Positions 37,199-46,400 of a DNA stretch of 64,000 bases are shown in pieces. The position numbers and the translations under genes are program-made. The notes beneath the pieces were generated by a model. That model was given only the letters and a program-made list of their open reading frames with translations, ran no database searches and was not told where the DNA came from. Origin of the DNA: Agrobacterium vitis (GTDB taxonomy: Bacteria > Pseudomonadota > Alphaproteobacteria > Rhizobiales > Rhizobiaceae); the NCBI RefSeq assembly GCF_014926405.1, contig NZ_JACXXJ020000003.1:248001-312000 (forward strand). Reading direction: 5' to 3'. Within the stretch, counting starts at the first letter, position 1. Each line of letters opens with the position of its first letter.

Positions 37199-38371
37199 AT
37201 GAGCCGCCCCCCAATATATCTCGATGGCTTCTCTACCACTCCCCTTGCGCCTGAGGCCAAGGAAGCCATTCTGCAATCTTGGATGGAGCCGGGAAACGCT
37301 GGGTCCTCCCATTTCGCCGGGGAACTAGCCGCCGCCAAGATTTTCCAAGCACGAACAGCCGTTGGCGCCTTGATAGGAGCTACGCCTGAAGAAATCGTTT
37401 TCACTTCCGGTGCAACCGAGTCGAACAATCTGGTCTTTTTGGGGGTCGGGAAATGGGCACTCGCTGGCGGAAGCCACCGACGCCGGATCGTGATTTCCGC
37501 GATCGAACATAAGGCGATCTTCGAACCTGCGAACGCCTTAAGCGAAATGGGCTTCGAAACAGTTATTGCGCCCGTTACACGACATGGGGTGGTTGATGTT
37601 GATAAGCTTACACAGCTTATTGATGAAACGACCCTGTTGGTTTCAGTCATGGCAGCAAATAATGAGACCGGCGCAATTCAACCCCTTTCTGAAGTCGTGG
37701 CAGTTGCGCACGCCGTCGGCGCTTACGTCCATAGCGACGCAGCACAGGCCGCGGGCAAAGTGCCCTTCAATGTCGATACGATAGGTGTCGATTACACAAG
37801 CTTATCTGGTCACAAAATTTACGGCCCTATGGGCGTTGGCGCCCTTTACGTTTCCCAATCCGCGCCAAGGCCGTTCCCAATTCAATATGGCGGAGGTCAA
37901 CAGGGAGGGCTGCGCCCAGGTACCGAGCCAGTTGCTCTGATCGTAGGTTTCGGCAAAGCAGCTCAGGTGGCGATTGAGGCAATGGAAGAGGATGAACGCC
38001 ATTGCCGGATGCTTGCGAGCCATTTCATGAAAAGGCTGAGCGAACATCAGGTCAGTTTCTCGAAAACTGTTGACCCTAATATATGCATTCCGGGCGGATT
38101 AAGTCTCATAATAGATTCCGTCGAAGCGGATGATATTGTTGCAATGATTGGGAAGCAAGTCTCAATTTCCACTGGATCCGCTTGCTCATCCGGGCAGGTA
38201 TTGCCTTCACATGTATTGAAAGCAATGGGTATAGTTACAAACAAAGCAAGAAATATATTTCGTATATGCTTTGGAAGATACAATTCTATTGATGATGCCG
38301 AAGTTGCGGCATCAGTAATTGCCTCCGCAGTGCAAAAGCTCAATCGTCCCACTGGACCGATCCTCCAGTAG
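37199..38371 (+). CDS. sspA: SspA-type cysteine desulfurase (DndA/IscS family)
   Basis: A PLP-dependent cysteine desulfurase of 390 residues that would supply persulfide sulfur for DNA phosphorothioation. Family landmarks are YLDGFSTTPLAPE at the N-terminus, FTSGATESNNL near 69, PLP lysine K206 in TSLSGHKIYGP, and the catalytic C329 in STGSACSSG. It heads a plus-strand set in which sspB follows after 16 bases. The ribosome site is weak (GGAA), and the ATG overlaps the stop of a short upstream frame. Position with sspBCD argues for a phosphorothioation role instead of general Fe-S assembly. This stretch appears richer in A/T than the flanking T6SS and trb genes. Confidence 0.9.
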   Translation: MSRPPIYLDGFSTTPLAPEAKEAILQSWMEPGNAGSSHFAGELAAAKIFQARTAVGALIGATPEEIVFTSGATESNNLVFLGVGKWALAGGSHRRRIVISAIEHKAIFEPANALSEMGFETVIAPVTRHGVVDVDKLTQLIDETTLLVSVMAANNETGAIQPLSEVVAVAHAVGAYVHSDAAQAAGKVPFNVDTIGVDYTSLSGHKIYGPMGVGALYVSQSAPRPFPIQYGGGQQGGLRPGTEPVALIVGFGKAAQVAIEAMEEDERHCRMLASHFMKRLSEHQVSFSKTVDPNICIPGGLSLIIDSVEADDIVAMIGKQVSISTGSACSSGQVLPSHVLKAMGIVTNKARNIFRICFGRYNSIDDAEVAASVIASAVQKLNRPTGPILQ

Positions 38372-38387
38372 CAGTTAGACTGCGGGC

Positions 38388-39308
38388 ATGATAAATGCTT
38401 TTACCGATTCCTTTGCACGTCCACAATTTGCAGGACACGAAACTTTCCCGTTACGCCTTCTTTGGCTGAAGAAGGCATTTGACGCCGTCGAAGGCGGTGC
38501 AGCAGCGGGAACATTTCAGGAACATGATGCTATCGCACGATTCGGTGTTGGTCGCAACATGGCTGTGGCGATGCGTTTTTGGGCGCTTGCCTCCGGTTTT
38601 GTCGAAGAGCGTGACCGCTTACTTCACCCGTCGTCGTTTGGCCGATTGATCCTGTCAGATGACGGGCATGATCCATACCTTGAAAGAACCGCGACTATTT
38701 GGCTGGCTCATTGGTCCGTGGCAAGTGAGCCCGTATACACAACCACTGCGTATTACGCATTCAATGCTCTGACAGGCATCGAGTTCGACCCTTCCAGTTT
38801 GCTTACGCAGATGGAGGCATTGGTTGAATCAAAAGGGTGGCGGGCGACAAGGGGGACATTAAAGCGGGATATCGAAGTCTTTCTTCGCAGTTATGTTCGG
38901 CGGTCCGAAGGGCAGACTGACGATGCTGCAGAGCCCCTTCTTGCTGAGCTGGGGCTCATTCGAGAAGCCCGCTTCGGCGGATGGTACGAATTTGTGCACG
39001 GACCCAAGCCAAGTCTGCCGGACGGGATATTTGCCTATGCTCTCTCACGATTTTGGGAAAAGCGAGGTGGCTCGACCGCAATTACAGCTGAGAGGATTTG
39101 CTACGAAGCTGGGTCGCCCGGCCGCGTTTTCAAGCTTGATGAGGACAGCATTGTGACCCGACTGATGGGGCTCGAAAGTCTAACCAAGGGCGCTTGGGTT
39201 TGGACGGACACCGCCGGGCTTCGACAAATTCAACGAGTACGCCAAGTAGACCCACTTTCCCTAATTTCAAGCGCGTATGCCCTTGGTGCCCAAGGGGTGT
39301 CCGCATAA
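38388..39308 (+). CDS. sspB: SspB, DUF4007 protein of the phosphorothioation complex
   Basis: A DUF4007-family protein of 306 residues. The start RPQFAGHETFPLRLLWLKKAFDAV and GVGRNMAVAMRFWALASGF are the signature of this family, in which SspB of SspABCD belongs and acts as the DNA-nicking subunit. The middle part carries a PTYTTTAYYAFN-type motif (PVYTTTAYYAFNAL). It precedes sspC with a one-base overlap (TAATG), so the two are translationally coupled. Assigned by domain and by gene order; no nuclease motif can be pointed to with certainty. Confidence 0.87.
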   Translation: MINAFTDSFARPQFAGHETFPLRLLWLKKAFDAVEGGAAAGTFQEHDAIARFGVGRNMAVAMRFWALASGFVEERDRLLHPSSFGRLILSDDGHDPYLERTATIWLAHWSVASEPVYTTTAYYAFNALTGIEFDPSSLLTQMEALVESKGWRATRGTLKRDIEVFLRSYVRRSEGQTDDAAEPLLAELGLIREARFGGWYEFVHGPKPSLPDGIFAYALSRFWEKRGGSTAITAERICYEAGSPGRVFKLDEDSIVTRLMGLESLTKGAWVWTDTAGLRQIQRVRQVDPLSLISSAYALGAQGVSA

Positions 39309-42300
39309 TGTCAAACCTCTCTTTTCAGGTCGAAATCAATCGGCGTTTTGCTCGGTCGGCACGCCTCGACGCTGACCTTAACGGCACACCTCCTCTTGTC
39401 GGCTACGTACTACAAGCGAGTGTGGAAAAGTCGCTCAAAACGATGGCGGCAAGTCAAATTGATGGCAAGCAAGGAGCGTTCACCTGGACCGGCCCGTATG
39501 GCGGCGGTAAATCAAGTGCTGCTCTTTTGCTCGCAAATCTCGTAGCGGGAAAACCCGAGAATCGGAAAATCGCTCGGAAAATCGTAGGCAAGGATCTTAC
39601 TCGTCAGTTTGAGAAGGCTTTCCCGGGCGCCGACGGCGATTGGGCGATTGTGGCCGTAACGGGCACACGCATGGCTTTACGCCAAGCTGTGGCTGATGCT
39701 TGCGTGCCGGCTTTTTCTTGGACGGATCAGCAACATAACCATGCGTTATCGAGCGACGACGCACTCATCACAACGCTAATCGAGTCGGCGTCTACGGGCA
39801 GAGGCGGAGCCTTAGTTGTCTTGGACGAACTTGGAAAACTCCTCGAGCATCAGGCTCTGGACGGCGGCGACGTCCACCTTTTGCAGGATCTTGCGGAATG
39901 GAGCTCACGAAGCAAAGGCCGTTTGGTCGTTATTGGCATTCTCCATCAGGCATTTGACCAATATGCTGCAAAGGCTGGAAGAGGCGCTCGTGATGAATGG
40001 GCTAAGGTTCAGGGCCGATATCAAGACATTCCGTTTCTTGCCGGTGCAGATGAAACGGTAGCGTTACTCGGGAGAGCTATCACCTCGCTCAATGTTCCAG
40101 CCTCTGCTGGAATAGCTGCATCCGCCGTGGCGGACGCAGTCGCGACACGTAGGCCCACCGACATTGCCGTGCTGCGCGATGCACTTGAGGCAACCTGGCC
40201 ATTAAACCCGGTTACGTCGCTCCTTTTAGGACCAGTATCTCGTCAACGATTTGCCCAGAATGAGCGGAGCGTTTTTGGCTTTCTGAGTTCCTCAGAACCG
40301 TTTGGCTTTCAAGAATTCCTGAATAGCGCCAAACTGGGTCAAACTTTCGATCCCGACCGCTTATGGGACTATTTGGCCACTAATTTTGGAATGTCCCTAG
40401 CCGGCGGTGCCGATGGCAACCGCTTTAGTCTAGCGTTTGAAGCCATAGAACGGGCTGCCGCAAAAGGCACTTCGCTCCACGTTTCGCTGACGAAGTGTGC
40501 GGCCGTGATCGAGTTCTTTCGAAACGGTTCTGGTCTGGCTTTGGCAGATGATATTTTAGCTGCGGCAACACCACATGCCAGCGATGCGTTGAGAAGGGCT
40601 GCGATTGAAGATTTGCTATCGTGGGCAATCCTTATTCGGCAACCCCGATTAAGAGGTTACGCGCTCTTTGCCGGAAGCGATTTTGATCTTGAAGATGCAA
40701 TTGCCAAATCAACCTCGCCTATCGATGAAGCACAGCTGCGCGCGCTGACTCAACAAATCGGTCTCGGCTTTGCAACGGCCAAACGTCACTATTTCCGGAC
40801 GGGTACGCTTCGGACCTTTGAAATTGCTGTCATCGTCGCGGGCCATGCGGACAAGGCCATCGATCTCGCAAACCGCATAAAATCGATGGGGCACAAGGGC
40901 GCTGGAATGCTCGCTTTGATTTTAGGCGATGGAAGCCTCGATACCGCAGAAGTAGAGACCCGTTGCAAATCCGTGACGAAGCAACTTCACAAAGACGGGC
41001 CCATTGTTGCCGTCGGAGGCGTGAAGGAAGGTTTTTCCCTGCGAGAGAATGCTGCTGAGCTTTTTGCAATTGACAGAGTCTTACGGGATCATCCCCAATT
41101 AGAAGGGGATAGAATTGCCCGACGAGAAATAGCAGCTCGGCGCTCAGGCACGATCGACAGTCTACATCGGGACCTCGACGCTGCCTTGAATTCTACGAGG
41201 TGGTGGATTTCTCCTGACCCCACTCGTACAATTAAAGAGCCTGTTGCGATTGTGGCCTCAGCGCTCGCAGATGCGGCCTTTGATGAGGCACCAATTTTAC
41301 AGAGCGAGCTACTTCAACGCGACAAACCTTCATCCAGCGCAATGGCCGCTCTGCGAGATCTTTGCTACGCTATGGTGTCAAAAGCGAACCAAAGTGATTT
41401 AGGGTTTTCAGGCTTTCCCGCCGCGATGGGACTCTACATCACCGTTCTCAAGGCACTAGGTTTGCATGGAATGGTGCGGCCAGGCGTTTACGATTTCAAA
41501 GCCCCATCTGGAACCGAGCAAGCCATTACGCTGATGCCCGCTTGGCGTATCCTTGAAAACAACACTGATATCGTTGTCGGTGATGTTTATCAGAAATGGT
41601 CAGAAGCACCAATTGGGCTCAAATCCGGACCGATGCCTTTGTTGGTGCTCGCTTTCTTGTTAGCCAATCGTGATCGAACAGCTGTTTACATCGACGGAGT
41701 TTTTCAAACCGAGTTCAGCGAGATTTTTGTCGACAGGCTGCTACAGAAGCCCGCTGATATCCGGCTTCGCCGGATAGATAGATCATTACGACAGGCTGCG
41801 TTCATGAGTGGTCTCGCTCAAAAGCTCAACCTCCCCGATGGGGCGGCCTCGCTGCCAATCGCACAGAGCCTATTCAGACGTTACGAAGAATTGCCGCTAT
41901 ATGCGCAACGCACCGATAGTATCGGCGACACGGCCAAACGTCTGCGTAGCGTTACTTTGAAATCAAAGGATCCAGAGACGCTGCTGTTTGAGCATATTCC
42001 GGGCGTACTAAAAGACAACGACGGACCAGAAGTCGTCATTTCCGCTCTCGAAGAAGCCGAGGCTGCTTATCCTGCGCTCCTTACCCTATTGCACTCGTCA
42101 CTAGCACGATCGCTAGCTGTGGATCCAGAGACTTTCGGTGGTCTTACCGAACGTTCTGCGTCGGTACGAAACCTGACCAATGATTATGCTTTCGAAGCCT
42201 TTGTGATGCGTGCGGCGGCCTTTGAGGCGGGAACGGGCGACATTGAAGGAATTGCGAGCTTGCTGCTTCATAAGCCATCAAGAAACTGGTCGGATCGCGA

Positions 42301-42616
42301 CAAGGACCAGGCTCTGCTTCAACTCGCCCGTTTCGGCCGGCAATTCAGAGAGCTCGAAGCGCTTGCTGTCGTCCGCGACCGAGGTTCGAGCACAGAAGCT
42401 ATGGCGCTCGTTGTTGGAGTTGATCCAAAAATCCCCCCACTTCTGCGGACGTTCGTGTTGACCGAAGCGGAAAAGCATCAAGCGACCTCTCTCGCGGATC
42501 GCCTTTTGAAACAACTTTTAGAAGACGACTCTTTGGCGCGTATTCAGTTTGCAGCTCTTGCACGCGCCGTCGCCAGTCTGGCAGCCAATACAAAGGTGGA
42601 CAACAATGAAGTCTGA
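39308..42616 (+). CDS. sspC: SspC, large P-loop ATPase of the phosphorothioation complex
   Basis: A 1102-residue ATPase. The true start is ATG 39308 (MSNLSFQVEINRRFA), one base into the sspB stop. The nucleotide-binding motifs are GPYGGGKSS at residues 62-70 and a Walker B LVVLDELGK near 170, after which helical and repeat-like sequence without recognisable domains fills the protein. SspC is the largest subunit of SspABCD and is thought to help open DNA for sulfur insertion. It overlaps sspD by 11 bases. The length is in the range expected for SspC. Confidence 0.87.
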   Translation: MSNLSFQVEINRRFARSARLDADLNGTPPLVGYVLQASVEKSLKTMAASQIDGKQGAFTWTGPYGGGKSSAALLLANLVAGKPENRKIARKIVGKDLTRQFEKAFPGADGDWAIVAVTGTRMALRQAVADACVPAFSWTDQQHNHALSSDDALITTLIESASTGRGGALVVLDELGKLLEHQALDGGDVHLLQDLAEWSSRSKGRLVVIGILHQAFDQYAAKAGRGARDEWAKVQGRYQDIPFLAGADETVALLGRAITSLNVPASAGIAASAVADAVATRRPTDIAVLRDALEATWPLNPVTSLLLGPVSRQRFAQNERSVFGFLSSSEPFGFQEFLNSAKLGQTFDPDRLWDYLATNFGMSLAGGADGNRFSLAFEAIERAAAKGTSLHVSLTKCAAVIEFFRNGSGLALADDILAAATPHASDALRRAAIEDLLSWAILIRQPRLRGYALFAGSDFDLEDAIAKSTSPIDEAQLRALTQQIGLGFATAKRHYFRTGTLRTFEIAVIVAGHADKAIDLANRIKSMGHKGAGMLALILGDGSLDTAEVETRCKSVTKQLHKDGPIVAVGGVKEGFSLRENAAELFAIDRVLRDHPQLEGDRIARREIAARRSGTIDSLHRDLDAALNSTRWWISPDPTRTIKEPVAIVASALADAAFDEAPILQSELLQRDKPSSSAMAALRDLCYAMVSKANQSDLGFSGFPAAMGLYITVLKALGLHGMVRPGVYDFKAPSGTEQAITLMPAWRILENNTDIVVGDVYQKWSEAPIGLKSGPMPLLVLAFLLANRDRTAVYIDGVFQTEFSEIFVDRLLQKPADIRLRRIDRSLRQAAFMSGLAQKLNLPDGAASLPIAQSLFRRYEELPLYAQRTDSIGDTAKRLRSVTLKSKDPETLLFEHIPGVLKDNDGPEVVISALEEAEAAYPALLTLLHSSLARSLAVDPETFGGLTERSASVRNLTNDYAFEAFVMRAAAFEAGTGDIEGIASLLLHKPSRNWSDRDKDQALLQLARFGRQFRELEALAVVRDRGSSTEAMALVVGVDPKIPPLLRTFVLTEAEKHQATSLADRLLKQLLEDDSLARIQFAALARAVASLAANTKVDNNEV

Positions 42617-43445
42617 TCGGCATATTCTTGGCGTGTCAGGTGGACGCGACAGCGCGGCACTTGCAGTTTTTATGCGGCAGCACCATCCCGAGCTGCCGCT
42701 GGAATATTTTTTCACAGATACAGGGAAGGAGCTTCCGGAAGTCTATAGTTTCTTAGATCGCCTTGAAGGATTCCTTGGCAAACCAATTCAACGCCTCAAC
42801 CCAGATAGAGATTTCGATTTTTGGCTTGAGGAATATGGGAATTTTTTGCCATCCCCCCGTACCCGTTGGTGCACGCGTCAACTGAAGCTTCGCCCACTTG
42901 AGCAATGGATTAAATCGGATCTGGATTCCGGAACAACCATCCATTCATACGTGGCTATTCGGGCTGATGAGCCCAGCCGTGACGGATATCAGGCCACTCA
43001 TCCCAACATGCGGGTACATCTACCTTTGAAGGAAGCTGGGATTGATCGCGCGAGCGTAATTGAAATGTTGCAGCAGGCTGCGGTCGGAGAACCGGAATAC
43101 TACGATTGGCGCTCAAGATCAGGATGCACCTTCTGCTTCTTCCAACAGAAGATTGAATGGGTAAGGTTGGCAGAACATCATCCCGATCGTTTCCAAGAGG
43201 CCGTCGATTACGAAAAAACGGCCTTGAAAGATGGTTCGCCGTTTACCTGGAGTCAGGGCGAGAGTTTGAACGAACTCGTCGCTCCTCCTCGCGTGGCGCA
43301 AATCAAACTCGACTACGAAAAGCGAAAAGAACGACTTCGGAAAAACCGCGCGATCAATCCTCTTTCCGGCCGTTCCACTGATACCATTGACGACATTTAT
43401 GGTATCGACGAAGCGGCCGGTGGGTGCGTCGTGTGTCACAAGTAA
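42606..43445 (+). CDS. sspD: SspD, PAPS-reductase-like ATP pyrophosphatase (DndC-related)
   Basis: A 279-residue PP-loop enzyme. Start ATG 42606 gives MKSDRHILGVSGGRDSAAL, with the PP-loop SGGRDS at residues 11-16. Cysteines C89 (RWCTRQ), C174 and C177 (GCTFC), and C274 and C277 near the C-terminus (CVVC) are likely Fe-S or sulfur-transfer ligands, as in DndC/SspD. It activates the DNA phosphate by adenylation for sulfur replacement. It ends 17 bases from the stop of the opposing sspE gene, so sspABCD and the minus-strand operon converge with almost no spacer. Confidence 0.9.
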   Translation: MKSDRHILGVSGGRDSAALAVFMRQHHPELPLEYFFTDTGKELPEVYSFLDRLEGFLGKPIQRLNPDRDFDFWLEEYGNFLPSPRTRWCTRQLKLRPLEQWIKSDLDSGTTIHSYVAIRADEPSRDGYQATHPNMRVHLPLKEAGIDRASVIEMLQQAAVGEPEYYDWRSRSGCTFCFFQQKIEWVRLAEHHPDRFQEAVDYEKTALKDGSPFTWSQGESLNELVAPPRVAQIKLDYEKRKERLRKNRAINPLSGRSTDTIDDIYGIDEAAGGCVVCHK

Positions 43446-43462
43446 CCCGTAGGGGCGCCGTT

Positions 43463-45862
43463 TTACATTCCAAGCCAAGGGGCTAATCGGTTCCAAGCTA
43501 GCTCAGCAAGAAGCCGTCCGCGGGCGTCAACAGCCTGCAAATTCCACTCATGGGGAAATGCTGCGATTGCTTTAACATGCGGCAGATAATGCTCGCCATG
43601 AATGCGACCAGCGACCTTCGAAACGTCCGCCCCCATACCTTTTAGCTCAGCTAATATCAATTCTGCCTCTTGGGTGGTGTCGGCAGCGAGCGCAGCGAAG
43701 AACTTCTTTTTATGAAGCCACGCTCGAGCACTCAGCGATTGATTTGCATTAAGCGGCACTAGGGTCAGATTTCCCAGTCGGTCATACTCGTCGTCAGCAT
43801 AAAGATCAGCGGGCCAGTCACCCTGAGACTGCGGGGCAATATGTTCCACACTCGTATAAAGGTCCGTCGTCCAAGCTTCTATGGTGAGTGTGGGATGTGA
43901 TCCAGCTTTCCCAGCAATCAAGATCCCGTCGGGTCCTTCCACGGTGTCATGAAACGCTGTCATCAGTAGGAAGCGGGCGAGCGCAACATTGACGAAGTAA
44001 ATAGGCTGAACAACAGTCTTCTCGATCCATTCCTCCTTGCTGCCGATATTTGCTCCCCCATTGGTCCGGTCGGTTTTCAGCCGTGCCGCTAGAACCTGCT
44101 TTATGACGTCAGCCTTGGGTAGCACTCCGTCGTTCCGGAGACCCCTGGCAAGAGGTCCGACTCCACGCTCCGGTGCACCTTTACTCATAAGATCACGGTA
44201 GACTTGTTCAATCCTATCTGTCGTTGATCGAGAAGACCTCCACAACACAGCAAAGCTGGTAACGGCCCTTGCAACAGCTGCAAATTCGGCAACAGCGATT
44301 TTTTTCAATTCGGCATCTTGCCCTGCAGCTGTAATCGCGGCCGCATACTGCGCCAGTAGCGGCGCTGTAATTGTGTGACCTAGAGCAACTAAAAATCGAA
44401 TGCACAACGCTGCATCGGCAGGAAGTTTAGTTGTGCCTACGGCTGGGATGCCATCTACCCAAACTTCGTCGAAGAAACGCGAGAGGTCTGCCAGATGTCG
44501 CACAAAACTTTTTTGGGCGGCGGCGCTGCCACAGCCATCAAAAGTATCTCGCATAAATCGTCTTTGATCGGCGAGGTTCTTGGACTGTTTCTCCCCGCGC
44601 TCAGCCAAAGCAAAAGCTATTAGTAATTCAGCTGATCGTTTTTGGCGGGCTTCCGCGTTTGTTGCCTTCTTGAGGTACGAGAAGGCGGCATCAAGTTGCT
44701 TCTTCTCCTCTGAAGCATTGTAGTGCTGCAAACCGATGGATTGTACGACTTTTGGCGTGAACGTTTCCAAAGCTGTGAGTGGCTGACCGGTCGTGTTCAG
44801 CGCCTCAAACACATCAAATGCGAAGTCTTCCGTGGTCGCGGTAACGACCACCAAGGTTATCCGCTCGAGAGCAAAGCGCGAAAAAAACAAGAGTGAGATA
44901 AGTGAAGTTGCTGATTGCCACCACTCTTGGGTCTTCTTGTCGTCGGCCTCGATTTCAAGATCGCCCGCTTCATCGACCATCAGCGCATGGGACTGTTTCG
45001 CCAGAATTTGCGTCAATGCAAGCGTCATAGGCTCAGGGAACTCTTCTCCGAAAAGCGCGTCTTGCTTTTCAGTATCGTGAACAATGTTCGCGAAATCAGG
45101 AAATTCATCGTCGGACGGAAGGGCTTTCAGCTTCGTCCTCATCACCTTCATCATTTTGACGAAGTGCTTACGCTCGGCCTCGTTATCTGCACCTACGCTG
45201 GTCTTTTGAAGCTCAACGAGAAACTTGCTCCAGTTCGGGTTTTCCTGCTTGGAGAACTTCACATATTCAAAAAGCATCCATGCAATAGGCGAGTCGTAAT
45301 TTGCTTTGTCAGACTCATAGGACCATGTGTCTTTAAAGGCCCTGATCATTTTGGGGAAATGTCGGAATTCGGCCTCCCCGTTCCGCTGCTCTTCCGACAG
45401 CATCTGCGACAGGAGGCCGCGCATGTCGTTCACCCGCGTTTCGATCCAGTTTTTTGTCTCGTCGCTCACTATAGTCTTTGCTTTAATCAGCGACGCCCAC
45501 TCCGTTTCAATCTCTATGAGCAGGGCTAGGCAGAGCATAAGCAGAGTCGTCAATCGTTGCTGACCGTCGATGATCGTCATGACCTGGCTGTAGACTTGGT
45601 TTTTGACCAACGGGCTGATTGTAAGCTTTTTCGCATCGTTCATCGCGATGATGGTACCGATGAATGTGATGGATTCATCTGGACGCTTCAACAGTGCACC
45701 TAACCCTTGCACGGTGTCGTCAATCAAGCGTTCGACGTTTGCCTTGTCCCAAGCATAGTCGCGCTGGTACGGCGGGATATAAAGCCCTCGCCCATTTTTC
45801 GAAACAAAATCATAAAGGCTTTCGGAATCGGCTTCAAAAATTTTCTGCGCTGGGCTAGCCAA
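43463..45862 (-). CDS. sspE: SspE-like DUF262/DUF1524 effector
   Basis: A 799-residue protein of the GmrSD/SspE type. The N-terminal DUF262 shows IPPYQRDYAW (residues 29-38) and IIDGQQRLTTL (97-107), the NTP-binding DGQQR motif. The C-terminal DUF1524 at ~672-715 carries SVEHIAPQSQGDWPA and YDRLGNLTLVP, an HNH-like nuclease core with His and Asn. SspE senses phosphorothioation of host DNA and nicks invading DNA. It is the last gene of a five-gene minus-strand operon, separated by 73 bases from the membrane-protein gene. Length is typical for SspE. Confidence 0.87.
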   Translation of the reverse strand: MASPAQKIFEADSESLYDFVSKNGRGLYIPPYQRDYAWDKANVERLIDDTVQGLGALLKRPDESITFIGTIIAMNDAKKLTISPLVKNQVYSQVMTIIDGQQRLTTLLMLCLALLIEIETEWASLIKAKTIVSDETKNWIETRVNDMRGLLSQMLSEEQRNGEAEFRHFPKMIRAFKDTWSYESDKANYDSPIAWMLFEYVKFSKQENPNWSKFLVELQKTSVGADNEAERKHFVKMMKVMRTKLKALPSDDEFPDFANIVHDTEKQDALFGEEFPEPMTLALTQILAKQSHALMVDEAGDLEIEADDKKTQEWWQSATSLISLLFFSRFALERITLVVVTATTEDFAFDVFEALNTTGQPLTALETFTPKVVQSIGLQHYNASEEKKQLDAAFSYLKKATNAEARQKRSAELLIAFALAERGEKQSKNLADQRRFMRDTFDGCGSAAAQKSFVRHLADLSRFFDEVWVDGIPAVGTTKLPADAALCIRFLVALGHTITAPLLAQYAAAITAAGQDAELKKIAVAEFAAVARAVTSFAVLWRSSRSTTDRIEQVYRDLMSKGAPERGVGPLARGLRNDGVLPKADVIKQVLAARLKTDRTNGGANIGSKEEWIEKTVVQPIYFVNVALARFLLMTAFHDTVEGPDGILIAGKAGSHPTLTIEAWTTDLYTSVEHIAPQSQGDWPADLYADDEYDRLGNLTLVPLNANQSLSARAWLHKKKFFAALAADTTQEAELILAELKGMGADVSKVAGRIHGEHYLPHVKAIAAFPHEWNLQAVDARGRLLAELAWNRLAPWLGM

Positions 45863-45935
45863 GAATTTCGTCCTTTTTTAATTTCACGGGCAGTTCGATT
45901 ACCATATTGTTCACGTAGTAGAGCTCAAACAGAAT

Positions 45936-46376
45936 TTAGCATTTCATGAGCGTCTCCAACCACGGCTGTATTCCAATGAATGCAACATACGATGCACCCG
46001 CTAGGGAAATACAAAACGACGCCATCAAAAGGTGTTTAAAAGCACCGAGGGTCGACAGGCCAGTGTCTTCAATCGGGTCACGCTTCAGGGATACAGCATA
46101 TTCTCTGTCAAAGGCGTTTATGCGGGCAATGTATATATTGAATGCCTTACGGAACCGCTCGGTCATAATACGAGAATACCAAGCGATAATGGCTGCAAAC
46201 AGAAAAACTGCCACCGCTATGACAGGGTCGGCAGCCCGCGCAGAGACAGCAAAGTACCAGAGGCCGCCGATGAGCGTGGAGTATAATAAGGGCAACTTAT
46301 AGATAAGATCATTCATTCTTCCAAAATGTGCGTAGTGTTGCTTATAGATTTCTATCGCTTCAATTTTTTCATTCAA
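45936..46376 (-). CDS. Small three-TM protein of unknown function in the defence operon
   Basis: A protein of 146 residues that I do not assign to a known family. Helices are predicted at ~27-47 (LLYSTLIGGLWYFAV), ~50-67 (PVIAVAVFLFAAIIAWYS) and ~112-134 (LLMASFCISLAGASYVAFIG). Between the second and third lies a charged, probably cytoplasmic stretch with RIMTERFRKAFN. The N-terminus has EAIEIYKQHYAHF. It lies between the nuclease gene (24-base gap) and sspE (73-base gap) in one operon. Small TM proteins in defence operons often act as membrane-damaging effectors or regulators; that is inference by context only. Confidence 0.75.
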   Translation of the reverse strand: MNEKIEAIEIYKQHYAHFGRMNDLIYKLPLLYSTLIGGLWYFAVSARAADPVIAVAVFLFAAIIAWYSRIMTERFRKAFNIYIARINAFDREYAVSLKRDPIEDTGLSTLGAFKHLLMASFCISLAGASYVAFIGIQPWLETLMKC

Positions 46377-46400
46377 CTTACATCCCCCTCTCCGTCAAAA

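Noticed and set aside
37083..37201. Open frame running into the sspA start, ending MELNSETK
   Set aside because: It has only one late ATG and ends in a stop overlapping the sspA ATG. It might be a short leader, but nothing supports a protein, so it is not listed as a gene.
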